The notes under the pieces: generated by a model
The model's input: the letters and a program-made list of their open reading frames with translations, nothing else
What the model was told of the DNA's origin: nothing
Database searches by the model: none
In this document: positions 26,122-35,669 of the stretch, piece after piece
Layout: each line of letters starts with the position of its first letter
How positions within the stretch are numbered: position 1 is the first letter of the stretch
Position numbers and translations under genes: made by a program
NCBI GenBank assembly: GCA_023898385.1
Contig: CP060220.1
Location: 2,046,001-2,110,000 of the forward strand
Length of the DNA stretch: 64,000 nucleotides
Reading direction: 5' to 3'
Origin: Pseudobdellovibrionaceae bacterium
Lineage (GTDB): Bacteria; Bdellovibrionota; Bdellovibrionia; Bdellovibrionales; UBA1609

Positions 26122-29100
26122 ATGAAAAATATTATCCGATTCTTTGCCACCGAGCATTTGTTTGGCAATCTGCTCACTATTCTTTTTATTGTCCTTGGAC
26201 TTTACACGATCTCTTCTATTCGCAGAGACATTTGGCCCGAGGTCGATTTTGGGATCACCACCATTCGAGGAGCCCTTGGAGGAGCCTCTCCCGAACAAGT
26301 GGAAAAACTTATCATTAACCCCATGGAGTCGGCCCTACGCGGCGTCGACGGCCTTAAAAAAGTCAGCTCTACTTCTACCGAATCCACCGGCGTCATCGTT
26401 TTAAACCTGGATAAAGATGCTCGCGACAAAGACAAAACCAATGACGACATCCGTCGATCTATCGACCAAGTGGATGATTTTCCGGAAGAGGCAATAAAAC
26501 CCATCGTCACTGAAATTGACTCCACTGTTTATCCCGTGATCGAGGTGACAGTGGGTGGAAACTTACCCGCTATGGAAATTCGAAAAGCCGCCGACTTTAT
26601 GGCCGATGAGCTTGAGCGACTGCCGCTCGTAGCCAGGGTGTCTCGCATGGGCTATCTTAAACGGGAATACCTGATTGAGGCCGATCCTGAAAAACTCGCG
26701 GCCCGCCAAGTGTCTTTGGGAAGCCTTATCACCACGATCAAACTAAGAAATATTTCTCTTCCCGGCGGCACAGCCAGTGACAATACGGGACTTGAGCGCC
26801 TCGTTAAAACAGAAGCCGAGTATGAAAACCCCAATGAAATTATGAAGACCGTGGTGTTTGCCAACGATGCGGGGTTTGGGACCCGCATTGGCGATGTGGC
26901 CACCGTTCAAGAGTCGCTTGAAAAACCAGATCGAATTTATCGAACAAATGGGAAGGATTCCATAAATCTTATTGTGATGAAAAAGGCCAACGCTGATGCG
27001 CTCACCGTAGTCGAATCAATTAAAGACAAAGTGAAAGAGCTCTCCACCCGTATGCCAGACGGCATCGATTTGGGTTACACCAATGACTTTTCTATTTACC
27101 TTTCAAAACGACTTGACGCCCTTGGCTCAAACCTTGTGGTGGGTTTGATTCTTGTAGTTATAGTCTTAGCTTTATTTCTACCGTGGCAAGCCACCATCGT
27201 TGTGGCAGCGGGGATACCCGTTGCGCTCTTTGGTGCCCTCACAGCCGCCTATCTCCTTGGGTACTCGTTAAACTTAATTAGCCTCATTGGGCTTATCATC
27301 GTATTAGGGATGCTGGTAGATGACGCCATTGTGGTCACAGAGAATATCTGGCGCCATATGGAAATGGGCAAAGACATTGTGAGAGCCACAGTCAGTGGCG
27401 CATCAGAAGTATTCACCCCTGTAATTGCATCTATTCTTACTACTGTCTCGGCTTTTGGGCCTATGCTATTTATGACAGGGGTCTTTGGGGCGTTTATTTT
27501 TGAGATCCCTTCAATGGTCATCCTAGCTTTAATCTTTTCATTGCTTGAAGCATTTTTAATTATGCCCTCGCATTTCAACAGTTGGGTGGGTCCATTTATC
27601 TCGAGCAAAGATGTTCAAAAAAATTCTGAAAAACCTCATTGGTTTGATCGTGTGATTGAGTCCTATAGAAACTATGTGCGATGGAGCTTGCGTTTTCGCT
27701 ACCTTATGTTAGCCCTGGTTGTCGGTTTTTTTCTGATTACTGCTGCTGTTGTTGTTAAAACAGGACGGTTTGTATTGTTCCCGCCAGAGGGCATTGAAAT
27801 TTTCTTTGTCACTGCAGAGGCTCCAACGGGTGTATCTCTTGAAAAAATGTCTGATCTCATCAAGCCTATCGAAGCTGGCATCATCGAGCACATTCCAGAG
27901 AGCGAAAGAAAAGACTTTGTAACCACTATTGGACTTATTCAACAGGATCAAAATGATCCTTTGACTCGTCGAGGCTCGCATTTTGCTCAAATTCGTATCT
28001 CGCTCACGCCGCAAGCCGAGCGAGTTAGAACAGCCCAACAAATCGTCGAGGATATCCGCGAGAAGATCTCCAAGCCAGAAGGCATTAACATTATCAACTT
28101 CTCCTATGCCCGCCAAGGCCCGCCACAAGGCCGGCCTATCACTATCAATCTGTTGGGTGAAAACATTGATACGCTTCGAGAAATAGCAGAAAAAGTTAAA
28201 TCTCGCCTCGGTGAAATTGACGGAGTCATTGATGTTCAAGACTCCTATTTGGCTGGTAAAAAAGAGTGGCAGGTTAAGCCAAGATACGAAGACACGGCCG
28301 AAGTGGGTCTCAATGCTCAGCAGGTTGCTCAATCTGTGAGAGCGGCCTTTGAAGGAATCGTTGCCAGCAGTGTGCGAAATCTGGAAGAAGAAATCGATTT
28401 AAGAGTTCGCCTGAAAAAAAGCGACGGCGATATGTTGCATCAACTTGAGAACCTAAAGATCGGCAACGCCCAAGGAAATCTAGTGAACCTTGCATCTGTC
28501 GCTGATTTTGTACCTGTTGAAACCAACAGCAACATTCGACATCTTGACTACGACCGAGTACTCACCGTATCAGCCGAAGTGGATCTTGAAAAAGTCACGG
28601 CCATTAAAGCTACCAATGACACTAAGCCTTTTATCACCGAACTCGTCTCGAAATACCCGGGCTACTCAGTGAACTACGGCGGTGAAGATGAAGACACCAA
28701 AGAGTCGTTTGCTTCTCTAGGACGAGCGTTTGGATTTGCTGCATTTTTTATTTTCATTCTATTGGTTGTTACTTTTAAAAATTTAATTCAACCGGTACTA
28801 ATACTTTCATCCATACCGCTGGGTTTTATGGGTGTTGTCTATGCCATGGCCATACACGGTCGCCCGTTAAGCTTTATGGCCATGCTCGGTGTTATTGCCC
28901 TAGCCGGCGTAATTGTGAACAACGCCATCGTGTTTACAGATTTTGTAAACCGGGTCAGGCGAGTTCATAACAAAAGCTTAAGCCGATCCATTGAAGAGGC
29001 TGCTGCCATCCGGCTTCGTCCCATTGTATTGACGACACTGACAACAGTTTGCGGACTGTTACCCACCGCCTATGGTGACTTTTTAAGAGACACATTTGGT

Positions 29101-29235
29101 TTTGGTGGCGGTGATCCGTTTATTGTTCCCATTGCCTTGGCACTGGGCTGGGGACTGGCCTTTGGATCTGTTATGACCGGGCTATTTTTTCCCGCCTTTA
29201 TCCGAATCACCGATGACATCCGCCGCTTTATTTAA
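26122..29235 (+). CDS. RND-family efflux transporter (AcrB/HAE1-like)
   Basis: 1037-residue inner-membrane pump with the duplicated RND layout: helix 1 at the N-terminus, a large periplasmic loop, six helices (about 335-540), a second periplasmic loop and a final helix group. The central proton-relay region LVDDAIVVTENIWRHME is at about 395-411, and GASPEQVEKLIINPMESAL follows helix 1. It should export a hydrophobic or amphipathic substrate by proton antiport. The usual periplasmic adaptor and TolC-like partner are not adjacent. Confidence 0.93.
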   Translation: MKNIIRFFATEHLFGNLLTILFIVLGLYTISSIRRDIWPEVDFGITTIRGALGGASPEQVEKLIINPMESALRGVDGLKKVSSTSTESTGVIVLNLDKDARDKDKTNDDIRRSIDQVDDFPEEAIKPIVTEIDSTVYPVIEVTVGGNLPAMEIRKAADFMADELERLPLVARVSRMGYLKREYLIEADPEKLAARQVSLGSLITTIKLRNISLPGGTASDNTGLERLVKTEAEYENPNEIMKTVVFANDAGFGTRIGDVATVQESLEKPDRIYRTNGKDSINLIVMKKANADALTVVESIKDKVKELSTRMPDGIDLGYTNDFSIYLSKRLDALGSNLVVGLILVVIVLALFLPWQATIVVAAGIPVALFGALTAAYLLGYSLNLISLIGLIIVLGMLVDDAIVVTENIWRHMEMGKDIVRATVSGASEVFTPVIASILTTVSAFGPMLFMTGVFGAFIFEIPSMVILALIFSLLEAFLIMPSHFNSWVGPFISSKDVQKNSEKPHWFDRVIESYRNYVRWSLRFRYLMLALVVGFFLITAAVVVKTGRFVLFPPEGIEIFFVTAEAPTGVSLEKMSDLIKPIEAGIIEHIPESERKDFVTTIGLIQQDQNDPLTRRGSHFAQIRISLTPQAERVRTAQQIVEDIREKISKPEGINIINFSYARQGPPQGRPITINLLGENIDTLREIAEKVKSRLGEIDGVIDVQDSYLAGKKEWQVKPRYEDTAEVGLNAQQVAQSVRAAFEGIVASSVRNLEEEIDLRVRLKKSDGDMLHQLENLKIGNAQGNLVNLASVADFVPVETNSNIRHLDYDRVLTVSAEVDLEKVTAIKATNDTKPFITELVSKYPGYSVNYGGEDEDTKESFASLGRAFGFAAFFIFILLVVTFKNLIQPVLILSSIPLGFMGVVYAMAIHGRPLSFMAMLGVIALAGVIVNNAIVFTDFVNRVRRVHNKSLSRSIEEAAAIRLRPIVLTTLTTVCGLLPTAYGDFLRDTFGFGGGDPFIVPIALALGWGLAFGSVMTGLFFPAFIRITDDIRRFI

Positions 29236-29245
29236 GGGGCGGCGG
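29220..29245 (+). terminator. GC-rich hairpin over the RND stop codon
   Basis: CCGCCGC (29220-29226) and GCGGCGG (29239-29245) form a 7-bp stem with the stop codon in the 12-base loop. No T-run follows, so its role as terminator is uncertain. Confidence 0.3.
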
Positions 29246-29424
29246 AGCTATTAAATTGTATGTTCAGTGCGTCGATTGTGGCCATTTGGGTGTCATCCCA
29301 AGTTCCTGCCTTGCGCGACGAATATGGCCGACTGAGAGATTTATTTATTCAAATTTAAAAATGCAGATTAGCAATTCGAGACATCCCTTAAGTACGCTTC
29401 AAGGATAACGAATGTTGATGAATA

Positions 29425-30345
29425 TTACTTGCTGAAGGGGCGTTTTTCAGGAAGCTCATTGGCGCGGCCCTCACTGACTTGTTTAACGAAGTTTTCGTAA
29501 ACATTCATTGAGTCGTCTTTTTTGCCAAAAACCTCGCCGAGTTTTCGCGTTTTGCTGCCATCGGATTTAAATGGCTTTTGTTGAATCCGAAAACGCAACA
29601 TATCCTCAGGATCCTTGCCGCCGGCTCCAGCACCCTGTACAAACTCAACAGGCTTTGGCTTACCGTAGACATCCACAGAGGTGTTTTCCAGAGTAGATCG
29701 AACTTTTGCAACTACCAAATCGAGGCGTTGCTGAGCCATATTTCGAGCGCTACCTAGGTTTTCATCTCGTCCGCTGTCAAAATACACCTCTGAGTCCACA
29801 TATACGTCCACATCCTCAAGGCCGGTGGTGATGCCTTTAACCCGCTCCATCACATCGACAAACTGACTCGATGGACGCCCAGTGCCCTCAAGAAATAACA
29901 ATCGAGCAGGAATATCAAAAACAATTTGATCTTCACCAATGTTGATGTTGCTGACATCCACCCCGAAATCACCCATCTGTTCTGCCATAAAATGCAGCGC
30001 AATTTTTTTTGTTCCCATGGCCATGATATTTGGTGTTTTATCAATGGGTTTTACAAACTGTTCAAAAAACTTCAAAGGCTCATTCATTAAATCCAGAAAC
30101 AATTTTTCTAGAGTCAACTCAGCCCCATAGTTTGAAAAACTATACTCAATAATACTTGGTGTTGAAAAATAGTCTGATACGTTTTGCTTTACTTCTTCTG
30201 ATTGAGAGATCAGCCACATAACTAAAAAAAACGCCATCATCGCTGTCATAAAGTCAGCAAAAGCCACCTTCCAGGAACCACCGTGGGCCCCGGCAGCTTG
30301 TATGTTGATCTTTTTAATGACTATGACGGGTTCTTTATCGGCCAC
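29425..30345 (-). CDS. motB: Flagellar motor stator protein MotB-like
   Basis: Inner-membrane stator subunit with one N-terminal helix carrying the proton-site Asp in FADFMTAMMAFFLVMWLI. The C-terminal periplasmic part should be an OmpA-like peptidoglycan-binding domain. A beta-alpha pattern is visible (LLFLEGTGRPSSQF, YVDSEVYFDSG, NMAQQRLDLV), but the canonical OmpA murein-binding NxxLSxxRA is changed to ENLGSARNMAQQRL. Length is 306. It follows motA by 18 bases. Confidence 0.87.
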   Translation of the reverse strand: MADKEPVIVIKKINIQAAGAHGGSWKVAFADFMTAMMAFFLVMWLISQSEEVKQNVSDYFSTPSIIEYSFSNYGAELTLEKLFLDLMNEPLKFFEQFVKPIDKTPNIMAMGTKKIALHFMAEQMGDFGVDVSNINIGEDQIVFDIPARLLFLEGTGRPSSQFVDVMERVKGITTGLEDVDVYVDSEVYFDSGRDENLGSARNMAQQRLDLVVAKVRSTLENTSVDVYGKPKPVEFVQGAGAGGKDPEDMLRFRIQQKPFKSDGSKTRKLGEVFGKKDDSMNVYENFVKQVSEGRANELPEKRPFSK

Positions 30346-30363
30346 AGATTAATTCCTTTTCGT

Positions 30364-31221
30364 TTAGGCAGCTTTTCTTTCTTTAGTTGCGGCATCCATT
30401 TCATCAAAAGACGGTCGATCTGTGGGAAATACACTTCTGCGAGCGAACTCCACACAAACCAGCGGAGGCGCGCCCCTTTGTAGCGCCACAAGCGCTGCTT
30501 TGATCACAGATAAATAACGGCCGCTTTGTTCAATGTCCGAATTCATTTTGTTAGACATTGGAGCAATAAATCCATAACACAACAATACCCCCAAGAATGT
30601 ACCCACAAGGGCTGCGGCCACCATTCCACCGATTGTTTCAACGCCGGCCGTAAGGTATTCCATCGTGTGCACAACGCCCAAAACCGCGGCCACAATTCCT
30701 AGACCCGGAAGTGAATCAGCCACTTGCTGAAGGGCGTGAGCTGCGGCATGTTCTTCTTCGTGCATTACCTTGATATCAGTGTCTAAAAGATCATCCACAT
30801 CATATTGAGTTAAGTCCGCTGACAGCGTGATCTTCATCGTGTCACAAAGAAATTCTACTGCATGGTGATTTTTTAAAAACTTCGGATAGGCCTTAAAAAT
30901 ATCGCTACTTTGAGGTTCTTCAATGTGCTTTTCCACCGCTTGTGGACCATCTTTTCGAAAAATCTGAAATAGATGGAAGAGCATCTGCAACAAATCCACG
31001 TAATCTTGTTTTGACGGGCCTTTGCCCATAAGAGCATGTAGGGCACCTTTAATCACATATTTTAATGTTGTCGTTGAGTTGGCTATCAACATACCACCCA
31101 GTGCCGCACCACCGATGATGACAAGCTCCGCCGGCTGCCAAATAACTGTAAGGTGGCCACCAGCCATTAGGTATCCACCAAATACACAACCAATAACAAC
31201 AATAATTCCAACAAATCCCAT
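30364..31221 (-). CDS. motA: Flagellar motor stator protein MotA
   Basis: Four-helix stator subunit that with MotB couples ion flow to flagellar rotation. It begins MGFVGIIVVIGCVFGGYLMAG, contains the conserved QVADSLPGLGIVAAVLGVVHTM and a last helix LVGTFLGVLLCYGFIAP. I choose the ATG at 31221 (285 residues, the usual MotA size; GAGG eight bases upstream). A longer frame to 31398 would overlap the divergent dsbD gene. A sigma-28-like promoter lies directly upstream. Confidence 0.93.
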   Translation of the reverse strand: MGFVGIIVVIGCVFGGYLMAGGHLTVIWQPAELVIIGGAALGGMLIANSTTTLKYVIKGALHALMGKGPSKQDYVDLLQMLFHLFQIFRKDGPQAVEKHIEEPQSSDIFKAYPKFLKNHHAVEFLCDTMKITLSADLTQYDVDDLLDTDIKVMHEEEHAAAHALQQVADSLPGLGIVAAVLGVVHTMEYLTAGVETIGGMVAAALVGTFLGVLLCYGFIAPMSNKMNSDIEQSGRYLSVIKAALVALQRGAPPLVCVEFARRSVFPTDRPSFDEMDAATKERKAA

Positions 31222-31240
31222 AAGCTTTACCTCATGTAAC

Positions 31241-31267
31241 AGATCGGTGGATTGCCAAAAATATTTA
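31241..31267 (-). promoter_or_regulatory. Probable sigma-28 (FliA) promoter of motAB
   Basis: On the minus strand TAAATATT (31260-31267) is followed after exactly 11 bases by ACCGATCT (31241-31248). The sigma-28 consensus is TAAAGTTT-N11-GCCGATAA, so the TAAA core, the CCGAT core and the spacing are kept. The start site would lie shortly before the motA ATG, giving a very short leader. Confidence 0.6.
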
Positions 31268-31343
31268 ACGAATTTGAAAAAAATGAGGCCAAATACGGAA
31301 TTCAAGCCTTTTTTTAAGTCAAAAGTCCAGGTATCATGACCAA

Positions 31344-33098
31344 ATGAAGTTTCTAATTCTTGGGTTGGGGCTCCTGGCCTTTTCACCAGCCAGTGCAAAT
31401 CAGGATATTAATCCTAATCCCCTATCAGTTGTTGAAGCCTCAATTTCTGAGGCCGGTAAAAACCAGCATCAGGTGGCCATAGAGGTGGGACTGGTCAAAG
31501 ACCATCATGCCTATGTGGATCAGTTTCGGCTAAAGGTGGTTCATCCCGAAAATTTTGTTATCGGCGAATTGTCCATTTCGCCCACAGTGGAGTTTTTTGA
31601 CAAATTCTCAAAGAAAACGCGAGTGGGAATAGAAAACAAAGCCGTAGTCACTGCGCCCGTGCACATTCCCCCCGGGTCGGGATATGGAGAAACAGAACTG
31701 GCTTTGACCTATCAGGCGTGTACAGATGACTACTGCTTGTTTCCCAAAACGCTGTCAGTAAAGGCCCAATTTCTGCCGCCGAAAAAGTCCGCTGGGCCCT
31801 CGAATGCCACTGCCAATTCGAAAGATCCACTAGAAAAACCGTCTCCCAACTCTTTTTTAAAAACTCTAGAAGACAAAGGCTGGCTGCTTGCTTTTTTGTT
31901 TGTGTTTTTTGGCGGCTTTCTCACTAGTTTCACGCCCTGCATTTACCCAATGATTCCGATCACGCTGGCCGTACTCGGAGCTCGAGGTGCAAATCGCTCA
32001 CGATGGCACGGACTAGGGCTGAGCATCAGCTACGTTTTGGGCATTGCCCTGACCTACGCCCTACTCGGCGTGTTTGCGGCCCTCACCGGTAACCTATTTG
32101 GGTCTTTCTTGGGGCATCCCGTAGTTGTCACAGCCATCGCGGCTTTATTTGTCGGCATGGGTCTTAGTATGTACGGATACTTTGAGGTGAAGTTACCCGA
32201 TCAATGGGCCACAAAGTTAGCAGAAAGCCAGAGCAAAGGGGGCTACTCGGGAGCCTTCGGAACCGGCCTTATCGCAGGTGTTGTGGCCAGCCCCTGTGTG
32301 GGACCAGTGCTAGTGGGTGTACTCACATATGTGGCCCAGACTAGAAATGCCTTAATTGGATTTGGGTTACTTTTCACCTTCGCTTTGGGTATGGGATTGA
32401 TATTTATTATCTTAGGCACATTCAGTCAGCTATTGCAGCGGCTGCCTCGGTCAGGCGCATGGATGAACTTTATCAAGGTTGTTTTTGGTACTGTGATGAT
32501 TGCAATGGCCTACTATTATGTTTATCCCGTCTACACTCACAAAACCTTCTATATACTTCTGGGCTTGGGAGTGGTTGCATTGGCACTGCTTGCAAGCGTC
32601 TCGCTGACAAAATCTATAGTCGATAACCGGTGGCGATTGATTCGCTCGGTACTATTGATACTAGCAGGATTTATTGGCGGCGCGATGATCGTCTATGCCC
32701 ACCATCCCGGGTTGTTAGGGACAAAGAGCAGCTCCCATGCAAAACCTGAATGGAAGAAATTTTCTTATGAAGAGCTCATGACTGCAAAAAATGAAAATCG
32801 GCCCGTTATCGTGGATTTTAAGGCCGACTGGTGTGCCGCATGCAAAGAGCTTGAACGCTATACATTTAGTGATCCAGAAGTTCTAAAAATGGGCACACAG
32901 TTTACTTGGCTGGCTTTTGATGCCACCTTGGATTCACCAGAATTGAGTGAGTTGAAATCTCGTTTTAATATTCAAGGTCTGCCAATGGTTCTATTCTTCG
33001 ATGCTGATGGGGAATGGCAAAAAGATTTATCTGTAACCGGATTTGAAAAGCCAGCGGAGTTTTTAACCCGAATGCAGAAACTGGCTCCTACTCCTTAA
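31344..33098 (+). CDS. dsbD: Thiol:disulfide interchange protein DsbD
   Basis: Inner-membrane reductant conduit passing electrons from cytoplasmic thioredoxin to periplasmic proteins. Signal peptide (FSPASA), an N-terminal periplasmic alpha domain with the cysteine pair in CTDDYCLF, an eight-helix beta domain with FTPCIYP and ASPCVGP, and a C-terminal thioredoxin-like gamma domain with DWCAACKE (about 494-501). All three redox pairs are present and the length is normal (584). It is transcribed divergently from motA and ends 11 bases from the next convergent gene. Confidence 0.94.
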   Translation: MKFLILGLGLLAFSPASANQDINPNPLSVVEASISEAGKNQHQVAIEVGLVKDHHAYVDQFRLKVVHPENFVIGELSISPTVEFFDKFSKKTRVGIENKAVVTAPVHIPPGSGYGETELALTYQACTDDYCLFPKTLSVKAQFLPPKKSAGPSNATANSKDPLEKPSPNSFLKTLEDKGWLLAFLFVFFGGFLTSFTPCIYPMIPITLAVLGARGANRSRWHGLGLSISYVLGIALTYALLGVFAALTGNLFGSFLGHPVVVTAIAALFVGMGLSMYGYFEVKLPDQWATKLAESQSKGGYSGAFGTGLIAGVVASPCVGPVLVGVLTYVAQTRNALIGFGLLFTFALGMGLIFIILGTFSQLLQRLPRSGAWMNFIKVVFGTVMIAMAYYYVYPVYTHKTFYILLGLGVVALALLASVSLTKSIVDNRWRLIRSVLLILAGFIGGAMIVYAHHPGLLGTKSSSHAKPEWKKFSYEELMTAKNENRPVIVDFKADWCAACKELERYTFSDPEVLKMGTQFTWLAFDATLDSPELSELKSRFNIQGLPMVLFFDADGEWQKDLSVTGFEKPAEFLTRMQKLAPTP

Positions 33099-33109
33099 TA
33101 AGTTTTTTT

Positions 33110-33610
33110 CTACTTGATCTTTCGCAGCTCATCGATAGCCGCTTGATAATTGAGAAGCTTCATCTCTTGTTGAGACACCAACTTTTGCATTTGTTGCAAC
33201 CGGAGCTCAAAGGCCTGAACTATTTGATGATGTCGATCCACTAGCTCCTGAGTTTTATTTTCTTGAATGCGAGATTCGGTCATTTTTCCACCCAAAGTAG
33301 AAATACGGCTTTTCAAATCCTGCACAGCAGCCTGCGCCACACGCTCAAAGTTTTTGTGGGCTGATTGAACCTGCCCAATGGTTTTTTTTGTGGCATCGGC
33401 AAGGCTATTAAGGCGACTATTAACCAATTCCACCTTTCTTTCTAGATCCCGCTGACCGGCTTTTAGTTGATTTAATTCCATAGCCAGCTTTGTTGTAATC
33501 ATGTTTTGAGTCTTCAGCTCGGCATTGGTGACCATTTGATCGACGCTGAAGTCCTGGTTTCCATCTAGTTTTTCGTTGATAAACAGTTCGCGATTAAGCT
33601 GACGTGGCAT
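33110..33610 (-). CDS. Coiled-coil protein of unknown function
   Basis: 166 residues, almost entirely predicted helix from residue 35 onward, with heptad-like spacing of Leu/Val/Ile and many charged and Gln residues. No signal peptide, membrane segment or known motif is visible, so it should be cytoplasmic. It stands alone between convergent dsbD and the divergent gene at 33733. I do not recognise a family. Confidence 0.6.
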   Translation of the reverse strand: MPRQLNRELFINEKLDGNQDFSVDQMVTNAELKTQNMITTKLAMELNQLKAGQRDLERKVELVNSRLNSLADATKKTIGQVQSAHKNFERVAQAAVQDLKSRISTLGGKMTESRIQENKTQELVDRHHQIVQAFELRLQQMQKLVSQQEMKLLNYQAAIDELRKIK

Positions 33611-33732
33611 TGCCGATCCCCCCGAACGAAATCATTGGCCGTGAATTTATGCTTCAGAGGCCTGCCAATAATCATAGCACTTTTTTCAGATTTCACTAGA
33701 CTATATTTATCAATTAATTTTATCGTTAGAGT

Positions 33733-34686
33733 ATGGCCACTGTCAGTCAACTAGCACAATTTCTATTAACTCAAAATCCCCAACAAAATGTCCCGCGGTT
33801 GGCTTTTTACCACTATGTGAAGAATTTTTTAGATCTGCAAAGTGAATTGAAAATCTCTGATCTGGCCCAGTTTTACAATCACGCACTGGGATATCACTAT
33901 TGGCGCGATAATAAAACAGCACTCGGTGAAACTGTGAAACAAGACCTAGACCTTTTCGGCGGTCGCCACAACATGGGTTTCGATCTCGGTCAAGTTCGAC
34001 ATGCTCACGAAATCCAATTGTTTGATCTAAAGTTTCAAAGAGATCTTGAAAACATTGTAAAAAGACATCTTGAAGCCACCAGCGACGACGCTGACCGCAT
34101 TCGCATTTTGCCATTAAGTGAATCTGAAGCGCTATCGCTCTGCCTCCGCTCTAACGGAAGGCTCAGTGTAAAGACATATTCCAATGTGGTGGCATTAATT
34201 GATGGAGATTTGCAGCCCATTGGACCCTCCACTCACCTTGAGTATGACAGCTTCCTAGAATTGGATGGAAAATACGAGCAAACCATCACCACATCACTAA
34301 TGAACTCTGTGCGGTTTCGAGTGCTCAACGGAAATGCCTCGGGCGCCATTATTCGAGGATACACCTTCAATAAGACCGAGAATTTACTTGGCCCCATAAC
34401 CCAGTACCCCGACCTCTTTTATGCCTTGAAAAAACTCGAACGTTTTTACGTGAACGGACAATCAGACCCGTTTTACCACGAACTCATTGCCACGCTGGAG
34501 CGCGGACTGCAGTGGCTAAAATCGGGCCACCCCGACGCCCCTCAAGCGGCCCGGACGGTTCTTCGCAAAGGCCAAATGGCCTTGAAAAATATCTTCCCCA
34601 ACGATCGACTCATTCTCGTCCTTGTGCGCGAAATCGAAGGTGAACTGGCTCGCCACGATTTTGCCCCCATTTCGCCCCTTGTTTGA
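33733..34686 (+). CDS. Conserved-looking protein of unknown function
   Basis: 317 residues, soluble, no signal or membrane segment. The N-terminal third is helical (residues 1-60); the middle contains mixed strand/helix with a stretch RIRILPLSESEALSLCLRSN; the end is helical again and rich in Arg/Leu. No catalytic motif was recognised. It begins with ATG at 33733, divergent from the coiled-coil gene, and is followed by the pseudouridine synthase gene after 103 bases. Codon usage looks like that of its neighbours. Confidence 0.6.
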   Translation: MATVSQLAQFLLTQNPQQNVPRLAFYHYVKNFLDLQSELKISDLAQFYNHALGYHYWRDNKTALGETVKQDLDLFGGRHNMGFDLGQVRHAHEIQLFDLKFQRDLENIVKRHLEATSDDADRIRILPLSESEALSLCLRSNGRLSVKTYSNVVALIDGDLQPIGPSTHLEYDSFLELDGKYEQTITTSLMNSVRFRVLNGNASGAIIRGYTFNKTENLLGPITQYPDLFYALKKLERFYVNGQSDPFYHELIATLERGLQWLKSGHPDAPQAARTVLRKGQMALKNIFPNDRLILVLVREIEGELARHDFAPISPLV

Positions 34687-34789
34687 TCCCCACAGCGGGG
34701 TCTTTGGATAAGGAGCCTTTTTCAAAAACCCTCGAATCTCCCACAAATCCACTTGTCGCGGCGAGCCAAAGGCTATATGGTGGGCGCCT

Positions 34790-35608
34790 ATGAAAATCCG
34801 ATTAAATAAATATATTGCTGATTGTGGTGTAACAAGCCGGCGTAAAGCTGATGAACTCATTGACTCTGGTCAGGTCACTGTCAATGGCCGCCGGGTTTTT
34901 GAGTTGGGCACACAGGTCGACCCGAGTGCAGACAAGATCACCGTCAAAGGCCGCCCGCTCAATTCGGGACAAAAGAAAATCTATATTGCCTTTAACAAAC
35001 CACCTTTGGTTTTGACATCTACCTCTGACCCTGAAGGTCGCCCCACAGTCAGTGATTACTTTTCGAGCTATAAAGAGCGCCTCTACCCGGTTGGTCGCCT
35101 TGATTGGGATTCTGAGGGCCTCTTGTTAATGACCAACGATGGGGATTTTGCCCAAGAAGTGGCCCACCCCAAAAAGGAAATCCCAAAAACTTATCTTGTG
35201 AAAGTAGAAGGTAACCCCACTGACAATCAATTGGACCGTCTCAAGCGTGGAGTCACCATTATTGGCGGAAAAGTCAAAGCCCTTCATGTAGAGAGAATTC
35301 GTCGCACCGTTAAAGGAAGTGGTAAGTACCAATGGGTCAAAATAGTCATTTCTGAGGGTAAAAACCGACAGGTTCGGCGCATGTTTGAAAAAATCGGTTA
35401 CGGGGTTTCCAAATTGCAACGAGTGGCCATCGGTCGTCTTTCTATTGGTAAGCTTCGAAAAGGCGAGTTTTACGAGTTAAAGGCCAAAGACCTTCACCGC
35501 ATTTTTTCTATACCCCTACCGGCGGAATCAGCGCCAGCAAAGAAAGTCCGCCGCACTAATAAAAATCTTCCGAAACGTTATAAAAGCTGTTCTCGTACAA
35601 GCTGTTGA
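34790..35608 (+). CDS. rluB: RluB/RsuA-family pseudouridine synthase
   Basis: An N-terminal S4 RNA-binding domain (RLNKYIADCGVTSRRKADELI, residues about 3-23 onward) and a catalytic domain with the signature PVGRLDWDSEGLLLMTNDG, whose Asp is the nucleophile, then EGKNRQVRRMFEKIGY. It isomerises a uridine in rRNA. RluB (23S U2605) is the likelier member given the basic C-terminal tail, but RluE/F or RsuA cannot be excluded. Length is 272. A good terminator follows. Confidence 0.88.
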   Translation: MKIRLNKYIADCGVTSRRKADELIDSGQVTVNGRRVFELGTQVDPSADKITVKGRPLNSGQKKIYIAFNKPPLVLTSTSDPEGRPTVSDYFSSYKERLYPVGRLDWDSEGLLLMTNDGDFAQEVAHPKKEIPKTYLVKVEGNPTDNQLDRLKRGVTIIGGKVKALHVERIRRTVKGSGKYQWVKIVISEGKNRQVRRMFEKIGYGVSKLQRVAIGRLSIGKLRKGEFYELKAKDLHRIFSIPLPAESAPAKKVRRTNKNLPKRYKSCSRTSC

Positions 35609-35619
35609 TTCTTGTTGGG

Positions 35620-35645
35620 AGCGGCGTCTACCGCCGCTAATTTTA
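35620..35645 (+). terminator. Intrinsic terminator after rluB
   Basis: AGCGGCG (35620-35626) and CGCCGCT (35632-35638) form a perfect 7-bp stem around TCTAC, followed by AATTTTA. The right arm is also the first seven bases of the left 38-bp direct repeat. The copy at 36979 lacks the left arm. Confidence 0.7.
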
Positions 35646-35669
35646 TCAGATGATTTCTGCCAACTCGTG
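35632..35669 (+). repeat. 38-bp direct repeat, left copy
   Basis: Identical over 38 bases to 36979-37016. It begins CGCCGCTAATTTTATC and ends CCAACTCGTG. It contains the stop codon and the last eight codons of the winged-helix gene and the right arm of the rluB terminator. The two copies bracket a two-gene module, like a target duplication or att pair. Confidence 0.92.

Noticed and set aside
34687..34715. Short CCCC/GGGG hairpin after the gene ending at 34686
   Set aside because: Four to five base pairs with no T-run; too weak to call.
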